Shown: positions 36,818 to 46,442 of the stretch, piece by piece
Layout of the letters: every line of letters starts with the position of its first letter
Position numbering within the stretch: the stretch's first letter is position 1
From: Natrinema limicola JCM 13563
GTDB taxonomy: Archaea > Halobacteriota > Halobacteria > Halobacteriales > Natrialbaceae
Reading direction: 5' to 3'
NCBI RefSeq assembly: GCF_000337475.1
Contig: NZ_AOIT01000053.1
Coordinates: forward strand, 1,104-65,103
DNA: 64,000 bases
Notes under the pieces: model-generated
Database searches by the model: none
What the model was told of the DNA's origin: nothing
What the model saw: only the letters and a program-made list of their open reading frames with translations
Position numbers and translations under genes: made by a program

Positions 36818-37423
36818 TCAGGCGTACACGCGCGTTTCAAGATACTGTTGGACCTCGCTTTGGACGTCCACAGCCCACTCCTCGAGGTCGTCAGCAGTAC
36901 TGGCCAACCGCAAGAGCCGCCCGAAAAAGAGCAGCTGAAGCCGCTCCGCGACGACAGCCGGCTCACACTCGCGGAACTCGCCGGACTCGACGCCAGCGCG
37001 GATGATCGACGCGATCGACTCCGTGAACACCCGATCACTCCGGGTGAAGTGATCCCGATAAGCCGGATCGTGGATCGCCTGGACGCGCAACTCGAGGACC
37101 GTCTGCATAAACGCCTGCCACTCGTCGCTCATCCCGGTGCCAAAGCCCCAGTCGAGGAGCCCCTCGAGTCGCTTGCGGGGGTCTTCGATCGGTCCCCGCC
37201 CGAGTTCGCCCTCGAAGTGATCGAGCAGATACTCGAGACAGGCGAGGACGAGCGCGTCCTTGTCCTCGTAGTGGTGGTAGATCAGTGAGGGGCTCTGCTC
37301 GAGTTCGTCGCCAATCTTCTGGATCGTCAGGTCGGCGTAGCCGTGTCGCTGCAGACTTCGATAGGTCGCTGCCAGGATTGCTTCGCGAGTCGTCGCCGGA
37401 TCGTCGAAGATGTCGTTGTTCAC
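36818..37423 (-). CDS. TetR/AcrR family regulator
   Basis: A 201-residue repressor. The helix-turn-helix occupies about residues 13-58 (REAILAATYRSLQRHGYADL, then IQKIGDELEQSPSLIYHHYEDKDALV) and the rest is the all-helical ligand/dimer domain. In haloarchaea such regulators often sit next to the NEW3-like protein-RND pair and repress it; here the pair is 4.5 kb away on the other side of the S-layer gene. I infer that it might still control the pair; the sequence alone cannot show this. Confidence 0.9.
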   Translation of the reverse strand: MNNDIFDDPATTREAILAATYRSLQRHGYADLTIQKIGDELEQSPSLIYHHYEDKDALVLACLEYLLDHFEGELGRGPIEDPRKRLEGLLDWGFGTGMSDEWQAFMQTVLELRVQAIHDPAYRDHFTRSDRVFTESIASIIRAGVESGEFRECEPAVVAERLQLLFFGRLLRLASTADDLEEWAVDVQSEVQQYLETRVYA

Positions 37424-37799
37424 GGGTGGTCACCTCGCCAGTAGCTGCGCCTCCACTGTACCCGGAAGATAGCTGCCGATCTGGGTCTCGGCATGCGCGA
37501 ATGCATTGCCCGAACTCTCTCCTTGGAGCACATAATCGATTTGATCGCGTTGGTGGCGGTCCTCGAGATCATGACTGGCTGCCAAGACCAGCTGTGGCAA
37601 ATCTCTTCGTCCGGCTCGAGAGTAATTGTGGCAACGCAGTTACGGCCCTCTCGAGCGCTAGAATATGGCCTGATTTCGACTATCGACGCTTTCGCTGTTT
37701 ACGTTCGTTCGCATCGGATCCATAGTGCCACTCACAGACGGGTAGTCCAGTGGGTAATAGTGGGCAAGGCTTATTCAGTGACAGGGCCTACTGAGCAGC
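37424..37799. other. Intergenic region between TetR gene and toxin-antitoxin pair
   Basis: A 376-nt region with the two divergent promoters. Only scattered short frames are seen. GGCTTATTCAG near 37768 is TATA-like and lies about 30 nt before the antitoxin start at 37800. Confidence 0.45.
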
Positions 37800-38039
37800 A
37801 TGACGAAAGTGGATGCTCGTGACTTCCAAACCAGCGAGACCGACGACCGAGGTCGAATCTATCTCGGGACGGAATACGCGAATAAGCGCGTGACTGTCGC
37901 CGTCGTTGAGGTCGAATCCGACCATCCCGATGAAGACGAATTAGCTGCCGCATACCGCGAGGCTTCTGAAAGTGCGGACGAACTTGCCGAAGAGTGGGAC
38001 GAGGCGTCGGACGAAGCCTGGAACGAATTGGATGAATGA
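37800..38039 (+). CDS. Antitoxin of a MazF/PemK-type module
   Basis: A 79-residue protein with an AbrB-like N-terminal strand section (TSETDDRGRIYLGTEYANKRVTVAVVE) and an acidic helical tail that would block the toxin. It overlaps the toxin gene by 4 nt (ATGA at 38036-38039), so the two are coupled. Antitoxins of this type generally bind their own promoter and repress it. The pair lies in an accessory region between the TetR gene and a second toxin-antitoxin pair. Confidence 0.8.
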   Translation: MTKVDARDFQTSETDDRGRIYLGTEYANKRVTVAVVEVESDHPDEDELAAAYREASESADELAEEWDEASDEAWNELDE

Positions 38040-38389
38040 GTGGGGAGTCGGACATTCGTCGCGGTGACGTTGTAATCGTTCGACTTGACCCTGCTGAAGG
38101 ACACGAAATGGAGAAAACGCGTCCCGCAGTCGTCGTCCAGAACGATGTCGGGAACAAAAATGCCAGCACGACTATCGTTGCACCTGCGACAGGGGCGTAC
38201 AGAGGTTACCCCTTCGAGGTACTCGTCGAAGCAGCAGAGTCACCGTTCGAGAAGGACTCGTCGGTCCGTCTTGATCAGATTCGCGTCGTCTCCATCGAGA
38301 AACGGATTCACTCGGTGATCGGGAGTCTCGATACAGAGGTAATGGAGGCAGTCGACGAAGCGTTGAAACTGAGCCTTGGACTAGACTGA
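38036..38389 (+). CDS. MazF/PemK-type endoribonuclease toxin
   Basis: A 117-residue toxin. The family start RRGDVVIVRLDPAEGHE with the PAVVVQND strand is clear, and IDxAxG-like TRPAVVV and the QIRVVSIEKRI segment complete the PemK fold. Family members cut single-stranded mRNA in a sequence-dependent way and stop translation. Length is normal and the frame intact. Confidence 0.88.
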   Translation: MSGESDIRRGDVVIVRLDPAEGHEMEKTRPAVVVQNDVGNKNASTTIVAPATGAYRGYPFEVLVEAAESPFEKDSSVRLDQIRVVSIEKRIHSVIGSLDTEVMEAVDEALKLSLGLD

Positions 38390-38616
38390 CGAACGTAATA
38401 CAGTCTTCCAAAGAGAAACCGACTGGTGGCTTCTGATACAGACATTGTATTTGCCCACCCACTGAATAGCATCTGGAAAATTTTCACTCGCTACTCCCCC
38501 GATGTGGAGATACGGATTCCAATTCTGGCTACCGATTCTCGCGCTGCTTGACCTTGTTCAGGTCTTGGACTGATATTACAGATTTCGTCTACTTTGGCGG
38601 TGTCCAGTACAGTTTC

Positions 38617-38901
38617 TCAGTCGTCGTCAGCTGTATACGCGCCTCCACGACGCTTGATTCGAGCAACGACCATTCGGTGCTCGTCACGGCGGAAAGTAAC
38701 CGCAAGACGGAACTCGCCGATACGCACCTTACGACGTGAGCTGTTCTGGAGTGGCTCACCATAGTCTGGTGGATCACGCCACGGAGAATCGACGATTTCG
38801 TCGAGCTTGTCGATGATGCGCTGCTGTTCGTTCGAATTGAGGGCAGTGAGGTCGTCCTGCGCTTTCGATGCGAGTTCCCACGTCCACCCGTCGTCACTCA
38901 T
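38617..38901 (-). CDS. RelE/ParE-type toxin
   Basis: A 94-residue protein (MSDDGWTWELASKAQDDL) with the RelE/ParE fold: LNSNEQQRIIDKLDEIV helix pair, then the strands RKVRIGEFRLAVTFR and MVVARIKRRG. Basic residues in the strands fit ribosome-dependent mRNA cleavage, or gyrase inhibition for the ParE branch. It overlaps the antitoxin stop by 8 nt (38894-38901). Confidence 0.85.
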   Translation of the reverse strand: MSDDGWTWELASKAQDDLTALNSNEQQRIIDKLDEIVDSPWRDPPDYGEPLQNSSRRKVRIGEFRLAVTFRRDEHRMVVARIKRRGGAYTADDD

Positions 38902-39178
38902 TCGTCCCGTCAGTGCCGAACCGTTCGCGTGTCTCTTCAGCACTCATCGTCCGTTGCTCACGAACATCCTCTTCGGCTTGGAGGAGTGCAACGAGTTCGT
39001 CGCGGTCGAACGTGGGATGTTCGATGGCATCGCGTAAGGTATACCGAATAAATTCGCTCCGGCTGTTGAATCCACGTCCTTGCCACGTGTCTTCGATTTC
39101 GTCGAGGAACGACCGTGTGACTTTGAAGTTCACCGTGACAATCTCGTCGTCGCCGTTGTTTGTGGCCGCTTCGGACAT
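38894..39178 (-). CDS. Antitoxin with ribbon-helix-helix domain (RelE/ParE partner)
   Basis: A 94-residue protein. Residues 13-50 (VTVNFKVTRSFLDEIEDTW, then RSEFIRYTLRDAI) form a ribbon-helix-helix DNA-binding domain; the C-terminal acidic helix (DRDELVALLQAEEDV) would bind the toxin. It is the first gene of the minus-strand pair and is coupled to the toxin by an 8-nt overlap. The pair faces the MazF pair tail to tail. Confidence 0.85.
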   Translation of the reverse strand: MSEAATNNGDDEIVTVNFKVTRSFLDEIEDTWQGRGFNSRSEFIRYTLRDAIEHPTFDRDELVALLQAEEDVREQRTMSAEETRERFGTDGTNE

Positions 39179-39278
39179 ACGTCTGTATTACTTGCGTGTT
39201 ACTGTAGGTGTTTCGCCGTCCGAACGCTGAAGTTATTAACGAAAAGAAACAACAGATACGTGAAATACGTATTTCTTG

Positions 39279-39614
39279 CTACCGACTCTCTCGTTGCTCA
39301 ACTTTGTTCAGCTCGATCAGCAGCCGGAAAATCGCTTTGACGAGATTCGCGTCGACGTCGAACTGCTCTGCGTTGTCGCCCGCACGTTCCATGACCTGCT
39401 GTTCCTGTTTCTCGTCAGTCGTCGGCAGCCCCTGTTCGTCTTTGACCGCCGCGATCGTGTCCGCGACGTAGGTTCGCTGGGCGATCAGCTCGACGATCTC
39501 CTGGTCGATCGTCCGGATCTCCTCGCGCAGTTCGTCGAGGCTCATCTCCTCGGGTGTCAGTGTTTCGTCGTCGATTCCACCGTCCATCGCTGTGTCTGTT
39601 GACTCTCGAGTCAT
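39279..39614 (-). CDS. Chorismate mutase (AroQ type)
   Basis: A 111-residue helical enzyme converting chorismate to prephenate for Phe and Tyr synthesis. The family core is LDELREEIRTIDQEIVELIA with the catalytic Arg, then TYVADTIAAVK and QVMERAG. ATG 39614 overlaps the shikimate kinase stop by 4 nt (ATGA), so the start is set by coupling. The 20-residue N-terminal extension of the open frame lies in the aroK coding sequence. Confidence 0.88.
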   Translation of the reverse strand: MTRESTDTAMDGGIDDETLTPEEMSLDELREEIRTIDQEIVELIAQRTYVADTIAAVKDEQGLPTTDEKQEQQVMERAGDNAEQFDVDANLVKAIFRLLIELNKVEQRESR

Positions 39615-40483
39615 TGTATTCGTGTTCCGTCGGTTCGCGTTTGCAGTAATCGTGTCGTTCCGTCGCGGTCGTCCCATCGCTCGCGGACGGCCTCGAGCGA
39701 GTCTCGATCGCCGACGGCGACGTAGCTGGGGCCGGTCCCAGAAAGCGAGACGCCGTCGACGTCGGGCATGGCGTCGATCATCGGCCCCGTCGAGAACTCA
39801 AGGGCAGCGGAGAAGGCAAACCCGTTGACGGTCATCGCCTCGCCATAGCGGCCGTCGAGTGCGAGTTCTTCGACGAGTGTGGCCATCGGCGCGATTTGCT
39901 CGCAGGCCGAGACGTCGGCGTCGGCGCTGTAGGCTTGTTCAGGTGGCGTATAGACCAGCGCCCACCAGTCGACTTCGTCGCGGGCGAGCAGCGCGTCGCT
40001 CGTGTTGTCGGTCACGGTCACGCCGCCGAGCATGCTCGCGCTCGCGTCGTCGAACGCGCCCGTCGCCGTTACACCGGCGTCGCGAGCCGCTCGAACCCCG
40101 AGCCGGCAGGCGTCGATCCGGTCGACCGCATCGGCGACTGCGAGGGCGTCGAGGGTTGCGAGTACCGTCGCATTGGCCGCGGCGCTGGAACTTTTGAGGC
40201 CGGCGGCCATCGGTACCTCGCTTTCGGTGCGGACGCGAGCGCCCACGTCGGTTTCGTCGAGTCCCGCCGCGTCGGCGTACTCGTCGATCGTCAGTTCGGC
40301 ACAGCGCTCGATGAGCGCCGTGTCGGCGTCGGGCTGACCGTCGATCTCGCCGACGATTTCGCCGTCGTCAGTGAGATCGACGGTCGCCGTCGTCTCGAGG
40401 TCGATCGCGAACGCCGAGCCGGTCCCGGTCGCGAGCGCGTTGAGTACCGTCCCAGCTGCGGGGGCGACAGCACGGCCATCCAT
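39611..40483 (-). CDS. aroK: Shikimate kinase, archaeal GHMP type
   Basis: A 290-residue GHMP kinase that phosphorylates shikimate with ATP; archaea use this family instead of the bacterial P-loop enzyme. Markers: GRAVAPAAGTVLNALATGTG at the N terminus, the GHMP ATP-binding loop MAAGLKSSSAAANA, and SLSGTGPSYVAVG near the C terminus. ATG 40483 gives MDGRAVAPAAG; a TAAGTATTC element lies about 25 nt upstream. It forms a two-gene operon with chorismate mutase. Confidence 0.92.
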   Translation of the reverse strand: MDGRAVAPAAGTVLNALATGTGSAFAIDLETTATVDLTDDGEIVGEIDGQPDADTALIERCAELTIDEYADAAGLDETDVGARVRTESEVPMAAGLKSSSAAANATVLATLDALAVADAVDRIDACRLGVRAARDAGVTATGAFDDASASMLGGVTVTDNTSDALLARDEVDWWALVYTPPEQAYSADADVSACEQIAPMATLVEELALDGRYGEAMTVNGFAFSAALEFSTGPMIDAMPDVDGVSLSGTGPSYVAVGDRDSLEAVRERWDDRDGTTRLLQTRTDGTRIQ

Positions 40484-40617
40484 ATCCGGACACTCACAGA
40501 CCGAATACTTACGGCTGACGATCCTCGTGATACGTCGACATGGAGAGCGTCGGTTTTCGACAGCTCGCTGGTGCCCAGAACGCACGCCTTTTGCCGGATC
40601 CGACCGAACGTGTGGTC

Positions 40618-41049
40618 ATGAGCGCGCGCAACGACGTCGCCCCCAGCACGATCGGCGTCGATCTCGTCGACGGCGGCATCGTCGTCCAGTATCTCGACGG
40701 TCGAGAGGTGTTCTACCACGGGCCGCCCAAACCCGTCGAGGGGCCGCTGACGACCCCGCCGGGCAAGGAGGTACACGTCCTCGTCACTGATCCCGACGGC
40801 GTCGAGGGTGTCATGACCTACGTCAACGATCGGAACACCCACGACGACATCCTCGAGTCGACTGGCGTCGGCCGCGTGATGCTCGACCGCGACGACGAGG
40901 AGGAACTGTTCCCGGGCGTACGCGTCGCGACGGAGGCCTACTCGGTCCGCGTCGATGCCGACCTCTCGGCCGTCGACGGGCGCGTCTTCGTCTTTGCCGA
41001 AGACGAGATGAGCGAACACGCCTACGAACTCGTCGAGAGCGCCGACTGA
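40618..41049 (+). CDS. DUF5796 family protein
   Basis: A 143-residue conserved haloarchaeal protein (MSARNDVAPSTIGVDLVDGG). The fold appears to be beta-rich, with VQYLDGREVFYHGPPK and HVLVTDPDGVEGVMTYVND. Function unknown. ATG 40618 is preferred to 40540 because a T-rich TATA-like sequence lies about 28 nt before it. Its stop overlaps the next start by one base (TGATG). Confidence 0.82.
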   Translation: MSARNDVAPSTIGVDLVDGGIVVQYLDGREVFYHGPPKPVEGPLTTPPGKEVHVLVTDPDGVEGVMTYVNDRNTHDDILESTGVGRVMLDRDDEEELFPGVRVATEAYSVRVDADLSAVDGRVFVFAEDEMSEHAYELVESAD

Positions 41050-41294
41050 TGCCCTTACAAAAACCCTGGCGTGACCTTACCCGCGAGACGGTCGCCGCTG
41101 CCCCGGATCGGCCCGGCGTCTACGAACTGGGCGACGCGTCGGGAACGGTGCTGGCGATCGACCACGGTGTCCTTCGGGACGAACTCAAATCCGCGTTGGC
41201 CTACGGCGACGGCGACCGCGTCCGGTGGACGGACACCCACACGATAGAGCAGGCACGCGACCTCGCGGCCGAGCATCGCGACCGCCTCGAGTAA
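41049..41294 (+). CDS. DUF7508 family protein
   Basis: An 81-residue protein, MPLQKPWRDLTRETVAAAPDR onwards, with PGVYELGD and ALAYGDGDRVRWT segments that recall the first strands of GIY-YIG nucleases but no catalytic residues are certain. It is coupled to the DUF5796 gene (start within the stop, TGATG), so the two should act together or be co-expressed. Confidence 0.75.
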   Translation: MPLQKPWRDLTRETVAAAPDRPGVYELGDASGTVLAIDHGVLRDELKSALAYGDGDRVRWTDTHTIEQARDLAAEHRDRLE

Positions 41295-41318
41295 CCGATT
41301 TCGGATCTAGCGGCTGTC

Positions 41319-41453
41319 CTACTGAATGTAGGATGGGTCGCTGTCGTCACACATCCGTTCGTGGTCCGTTGCATCCGACTGCTCGTCGAAAAGGAGCCCG
41401 CAGGTCTCACACTCGTACCAGGTCGTGTCGTCGCGTTCTGTCTGGACGACCAT
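41319..41453 (-). CDS. Very small DUF7128-like zinc-finger protein
   Basis: A 44-residue protein read on the minus strand: MVVQTERDDTTWYECETCG, then LLFDEQSDATDHERMCDD and a SYIQ end. Cys15, Cys18, His31 and Cys35 are spaced as a C2HC zinc finger. The WYxCExCGLLFD and DPSYIQ blocks match haloarchaeal DUF7128 proteins. A CCTTTTGTT TATA-like element lies about 28 nt upstream. It is too short for most automatic gene calls. Confidence 0.82.
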   Translation of the reverse strand: MVVQTERDDTTWYECETCGLLFDEQSDATDHERMCDDSDPSYIQ

Positions 41454-41593
41454 ACGTTTTCATGGGAGACGAACAACAAAAGGCGTTTTTTCAGTTGTCG
41501 TGACCGAATGGGCCTCGAGAATCCCGTGTTCGGTGGCGTCTCACGACGCCCGCGGGGACAATTCTCAAGGTGGCTGGCCCGAAAGGAACGACT

Positions 41594-43822
41594 ATGAGTT
41601 CGTCGGAGGGAGACGGCGTGACGCTGTCGGTACGCGCTGCCGAGAAGGGGGACGCAGGCCGAGGTGTCGCACGGATTCCCGAGCCGGTGCGGCGACAGCT
41701 CGGTATCCTGAGCGGCGACGCCGTCGTCATCGACGGCGAGTCGACGACGGTTGCCAAGATGTGGCCTGCAGACCCGTCCGTTCCGGACGACGCCGTTCAG
41801 ATCGACGGAGACACGAGAGCCAACGCCGGCGTTCACGTTGGCGACACCGTGACCGTGCGCGCGAAGGACAAATCGACGATCACCGATGCCGACCGCGTCA
41901 CGCTGATCGCGCCGCCAGGACTCGCCGAGAATCAGCAGCGAGCCGCAGAAACCGGTGCAGCGGATAAACTCCGTAATCGACCGGTTCGTGCCGGCGAGCA
42001 GGTCCGAATCGAGGGTATCGATCAACAGCCGTTCAAAGTCACCGACACGGATCCCGACGGCGACGTGCGGATCACGCGGGAGACGACGGTCCGAATCGTC
42101 GATACGGATTCGAGTCCCGCAACACCTGCTGGCTCACGAGATGCCGGAACCGCCGTCCGCGATCCTCGCTCGAGCGACTCGACTGACACGGCGACTGCAG
42201 CCACGTCCGACGCCGGGGCCGACGAGCCCCCCACGAGTTCTGGCGTCACCTACGAGGACATCGGCGGCTTAGACGAGGAACTCGAGTTAGTCCGCGAGAT
42301 GATCGAACTCCCGCTGTCTGAACCGGAGCTGTTCAGACGGCTCGGTGTCGAGCCACCGTCCGGCGTCTTGCTGCACGGCCCGCCGGGGACCGGGAAGACA
42401 CTGATCGCCCGCGCGGTGGCCAACGAGGTCGACGCCCGCTTCGAGACGATCTCGGGCCCGGAGGTCATGTCGAAATACAAGGGCGAGTCGGAAGAACAGC
42501 TTCGGCGAACCTTCGAGACGGCGCGCGAGAACGCGCCGACGATCATCTTTTTCGACGAGATCGACTCGATCGCCGGCACGCGCGACGACGACAGCGACGC
42601 CGAAAACCGGATCGTCGGCCAGTTGCTGACACTGATGGATGGCTTGGACGCCCGCGGCGAAGTGATCGTCATCGGTGCGACCAACCGTGTCGACGCGATC
42701 GATCCCGCGCTCCGGCGTGGCGGGCGCTTCGACCGCGAGATCGGGATCGGCGTGCCCGACGAGACCGGTCGCCGGGAAATCCTCGAGGTTCACACACGCG
42801 GGATGCCGCTCGCCGACGATGTCGATATCGACGCGATCGCACGCCGGACGCACGGCTTCGTCGGCGCAGACCTCGACGCCGTCGCGAGCGAGGCCGCGAT
42901 GGCCGCCATCCGTGATCGACCGGCAGCCGACGACGAGCGCCGCGAGTGGAATCGGAACCCGACAGTCCAGAAAGCCCACTTCGACGCGGCGCTGGCCTCT
43001 GTCGAACCCTCGGCGATGCGCGAGTACGTCGCCGAATCGCCGACGACGGACTTTTCGGATGTTGGTGGCCTCGAGGATGCAAAGCAAACGCTCCGCGAAT
43101 CCGTCGAGTGGCCGCTGACCTACGATCGGCTCTTCGAGGAGACGAACACGAGTCCGCCTTCGGGCGTCTTGCTCTACGGCCCGCCGGGGACCGGAAAGAC
43201 ACTGCTCGCGCGCGCGTTAGCCGGTGAAACTGACGTCAACTTCGTTCGCGTCGACGGCCCCGAGATCATCGACCGCTACGTCGGCGAGAGTGAAAAGGCG
43301 ATCCGCAAGGTGTTCGAGCGGGCCCGCCAGGCGTCGCCGTCGATCGTCTTCTTCGACGAGATCGACGCGATCACGGCCGCTCGAGGCGAGGGCCACGAGG
43401 TCACCGAACGCGTCGTCTCACAACTGCTGACCGAACTCGACGGGATGCGCGAAAACCCCAATCTCGTCGTGTTGGCTGCGACCAATCGCAAAGACGGGAT
43501 CGATCCGGCGCTGCTCCGACCTGGCCGACTCGACACACACGTCTTCGTCGGCGAACCCGACCTGGAAGCGCGCGAGAAGATCCTCACAGTCCACACCCGC
43601 GGCAAACCCCTCGCCGACGACGTTGACATCGATGCCCTCGCGGCCGAGCTCGATGGCTACACCGGTGCCGACCTCGAGGCGCTAGTCAGGGACGCCTCGA
43701 TGCGGGCGATCCGCGAGGTCGCAAGCGAGCACGATCCAGCGACGGCAAACGAGAAGGCGTCGACGGTCCGCATCGAACGACGACACTTCGAGGCGGCTCG
43801 AGAATCAACTGATCGATTATAG
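41594..43822 (+). CDS. CDC48/VAT-like AAA ATPase, divergent paralogue
   Basis: A 742-residue AAA+ ATPase that unfolds or remodels proteins. It has an N-terminal double-psi barrel (residues about 1-175), then an acidic Ser/Thr/Asp linker of about 45 residues, then D1 and D2 modules. Each module has GPPGTGKT (Walker A); Walker B is FFDEIDS in D1 and FFDEIDA in D2. The D1 sensor region reads ATNRVDAIDPALRRGGRFDREI, and D2 is IDPALLRPGRLDTHVF. The long linker and the D1 ARRG variant set it apart from the classical gene next door. It converges on that gene. Confidence 0.9.
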   Translation: MSSSEGDGVTLSVRAAEKGDAGRGVARIPEPVRRQLGILSGDAVVIDGESTTVAKMWPADPSVPDDAVQIDGDTRANAGVHVGDTVTVRAKDKSTITDADRVTLIAPPGLAENQQRAAETGAADKLRNRPVRAGEQVRIEGIDQQPFKVTDTDPDGDVRITRETTVRIVDTDSSPATPAGSRDAGTAVRDPRSSDSTDTATAATSDAGADEPPTSSGVTYEDIGGLDEELELVREMIELPLSEPELFRRLGVEPPSGVLLHGPPGTGKTLIARAVANEVDARFETISGPEVMSKYKGESEEQLRRTFETARENAPTIIFFDEIDSIAGTRDDDSDAENRIVGQLLTLMDGLDARGEVIVIGATNRVDAIDPALRRGGRFDREIGIGVPDETGRREILEVHTRGMPLADDVDIDAIARRTHGFVGADLDAVASEAAMAAIRDRPAADDERREWNRNPTVQKAHFDAALASVEPSAMREYVAESPTTDFSDVGGLEDAKQTLRESVEWPLTYDRLFEETNTSPPSGVLLYGPPGTGKTLLARALAGETDVNFVRVDGPEIIDRYVGESEKAIRKVFERARQASPSIVFFDEIDAITAARGEGHEVTERVVSQLLTELDGMRENPNLVVLAATNRKDGIDPALLRPGRLDTHVFVGEPDLEAREKILTVHTRGKPLADDVDIDALAAELDGYTGADLEALVRDASMRAIREVASEHDPATANEKASTVRIERRHFEAARESTDRL

Positions 43823-44008
43823 GTGCGACGGTCACTGGGTCTCAGCGTCACCGCACGACGATCGAAGGGACGTCAATACTGACGACGACGGTCTGACTCG
43901 AGCGCTGCCGGAGGTCCGTGTGCTTTGATCGGCTCCGCTCACGTCACGGAAGGACGGCAAACGAAGTCGGGTACGGAACAGCGGAAAACTGGGGTCGCGA
44001 GATCGAGG

Positions 44009-46240
44009 TTATTGGAAGCCGATCCGACTACCGCGCCGACCAGTTGGGTCGGGGCCGCCGGCCGTGCCGCCGCGGAACTCCTCTTCGATCTGTTCGTAGT
44101 ACTCGAGGATCTCGTCGGTGATCGTCGGCCGGACGTTCTCCATCGCCTGCCGGAAGTGACGCATCTCGACGATGTCGGCTTCTTCGTCCTCGCGGAGGGC
44201 CTCGATGGCCGCTTCACGGGCGATCGACTCGAGGTCGCTGCCGACGTAGCCGTCGGTGATCTCGGCGATCTCCCGCAGCGTGACGTCGGCGGCCAGTGGC
44301 GTGTCCTCGGTGTGGATCTCGAGGATGCGTTCGCGGCCGTCGACGTCGGGTTCGCCGATCATGACGAGGCGGTCGAACCGACCCGAGCGCAACAATGCGG
44401 GGTCGATCATGTCCGGTCGGTTGGTCGCACCGATGACCATGACGTTGCCCATCTCCTCTAACCCGTCGAGTTCGGTCAGCAGCTGGTTGACAACGCGTTC
44501 CGAGACGTTCGAGCCGACCTCGCCGCCTCGTCCCGGAGCGAGCGCGTCCAGCTCGTCGAAGAAGATCACCGTCGGCGAGACCTGCCGCGCCTTGCGGAAG
44601 GTCTGCCGGATCGCCTTCTCCGATTCGCCGACCCACTTGCTGAGCAGTTGCGGGCCACGCACCGAGATGAAGTTCGCGTTGGTCTCGTTGGCAACGGCTT
44701 TAGCCATCAGGGTCTTCCCGGTGCCCGGCGGCCCGTACAGCAGGACGCCGGCCGGTGGGTCGACGCCCAGCCGGTCGAACCGCTCGGGGCTCGAGAGCGG
44801 CCACTCGACGGACTCTTTGACCTGTTCTTTGGGATCTGAAAGACCACCGACGTCGTCCCAGGTGACTTTCGGGAGCTCGACGAGCACCTCCCGCATCGCC
44901 GAGGGTTCGACCTCCGCGAGCGCGCCGCGGAAGTCCTCGCGTTTGACGATCATCCGATCGATGAGACTCGGCGGGATGTCCTCCTCGTCGAGGTCGATCT
45001 CGGGGAGGTACCGGCGCAGCGCTTTCATCGCTGCTTCCTTGGTCAGGCTCTCGATGTCGGCTCCGACGAAGCCGTGGGTCTCGTCGGCCAGATGGCCGAG
45101 GCTGACGTCATCCGACAGCGGCATGCCGCGCGTGTGGATCTGGAGGATCTCCTCGCGGCCCGTCTCGTCGGGGACGCCGATCTCGATCTCGCGGTCGAAC
45201 CGGCCCGGCCGGCGCAGGGCAGGATCGACGCTGTCGACGCGGTTGGTCGCCGCGATGACGATGACCTGCCCGCGTGACTCGAGGCCGTCCATCATCGTTA
45301 GCAACTGGGCGACGACGCGGCGTTCGACCTCGCCGGTGACGTCTTCGCGCTTGGGCGCGATCGAGTCGAGTTCGTCGATGAAGATAATCGAGGGAGACTC
45401 CTCGGTGGCGTCCTCGAAGATCTCACGGAGTTGCTGTTCGGACTCGCCGTAGTACTTCGAGATGATCTCCGGCCCCGCGATAGAGAAGAAACTGGCGGAG
45501 GTCTCGTTGGCGACGGCTTTCGCGAGCAGGGTCTTCCCGGTGCCCGGCGGGCCGTGGAGCAAGACACCCTGTGGCGGCTCGATGCCGAGTTTCTTGAAGA
45601 TCTGCGGGTGTTTCATCGGGAGTTCGACCATCTCCCGGACCCGCTGGATCTCGTTTTGGAGGCCACCGATGTCCTCGTAGGTGATCCCGCCGCCGGTCTT
45701 CTCGAAGCCCGAGATCGGTTCCTCGCGGAGTTCGACGTCGGTGTCCTCGGTGATGAGGACGACGCCCTCGGGTTCGGTTTCGACGGCGATCAGCGGGATC
45801 GCCTGCCCCGGCGAGCGCATGAACGGGTGGTTCGTCGAGCTCATGACGGGGACGATGTCGCGGCCGACGACCGGCCGTTTGAGGATCTGGCGTTTCACCA
45901 TGCCGGCGGCGTCAGAGCCGAACTGGACCGACGCCTCTTCCGGCGGCGCAAGCGTCAGCTTATCCGCTTTCGTCGCCTCGGCTTTGCGGATCGTCACGCG
46001 CTCGCCGATGCCGACGTCTGCGTTCTGGCGGGTGAAACCATCGATACGGACGGTATCGGTGTTCCAGTCCTGCCGGTCTGCACGCCAGACCTTCGCGGCG
46101 GTGGTGTCTGCACCTTCGATTTCGATAATGTCGCCCGGACTGAGCTTCAAATGCAACAGCGTGTCCGGGTCGAGTCGGGCGATACCACGACCCGAATCGT
46201 TCGGGTACGCCTTCGCGACCTCGAGTTGGACTTCGTTCAT
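44009..46240 (-). CDS. CDC48/VAT AAA ATPase, classical type
   Basis: A 743-residue ATPase with the classical archaeal layout: N domain (1-185) with its DPBB and beta-clam parts, D1 (about 190-450) and D2 (about 460-710). Walker A is GPPGTGKT in both modules, Walker [10 protein letters not shown] and VIFFDELDA, and the arginine-finger sequences ([19 protein letters not shown]) are complete. It is expected to form a hexamer that feeds unfolded proteins to the proteasome. It runs tail to tail with the divergent paralogue, 186 nt between stops. Confidence 0.94.
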   Translation of the reverse strand: MNEVQLEVAKAYPNDSGRGIARLDPDTLLHLKLSPGDIIEIEGADTTAAKVWRADRQDWNTDTVRIDGFTRQNADVGIGERVTIRKAEATKADKLTLAPPEEASVQFGSDAAGMVKRQILKRPVVGRDIVPVMSSTNHPFMRSPGQAIPLIAVETEPEGVVLITEDTDVELREEPISGFEKTGGGITYEDIGGLQNEIQRVREMVELPMKHPQIFKKLGIEPPQGVLLHGPPGTGKTLLAKAVANETSASFFSIAGPEIISKYYGESEQQLREIFEDATEESPSIIFIDELDSIAPKREDVTGEVERRVVAQLLTMMDGLESRGQVIVIAATNRVDSVDPALRRPGRFDREIEIGVPDETGREEILQIHTRGMPLSDDVSLGHLADETHGFVGADIESLTKEAAMKALRRYLPEIDLDEEDIPPSLIDRMIVKREDFRGALAEVEPSAMREVLVELPKVTWDDVGGLSDPKEQVKESVEWPLSSPERFDRLGVDPPAGVLLYGPPGTGKTLMAKAVANETNANFISVRGPQLLSKWVGESEKAIRQTFRKARQVSPTVIFFDELDALAPGRGGEVGSNVSERVVNQLLTELDGLEEMGNVMVIGATNRPDMIDPALLRSGRFDRLVMIGEPDVDGRERILEIHTEDTPLAADVTLREIAEITDGYVGSDLESIAREAAIEALREDEEADIVEMRHFRQAMENVRPTITDEILEYYEQIEEEFRGGTAGGPDPTGRRGSRIGFQ

Positions 46241-46442
46241 GATTTAGGGATGGACGGCGATGTCAATGACTCCGATACGTGATCGGATAGGTTTTGTGTT
46301 AGCCCACATCTATGTGCTAGTCGGTACCATAGATACTTGGGGCGGGATGCTACAAAGATGTACCGGCCTCGGTGGGTTTTGGCCCTACCGACAGCGTGCC
46401 GAACCGCCGGAGAGATGGCTTTTTCTCGCTTGCCAACCGATT

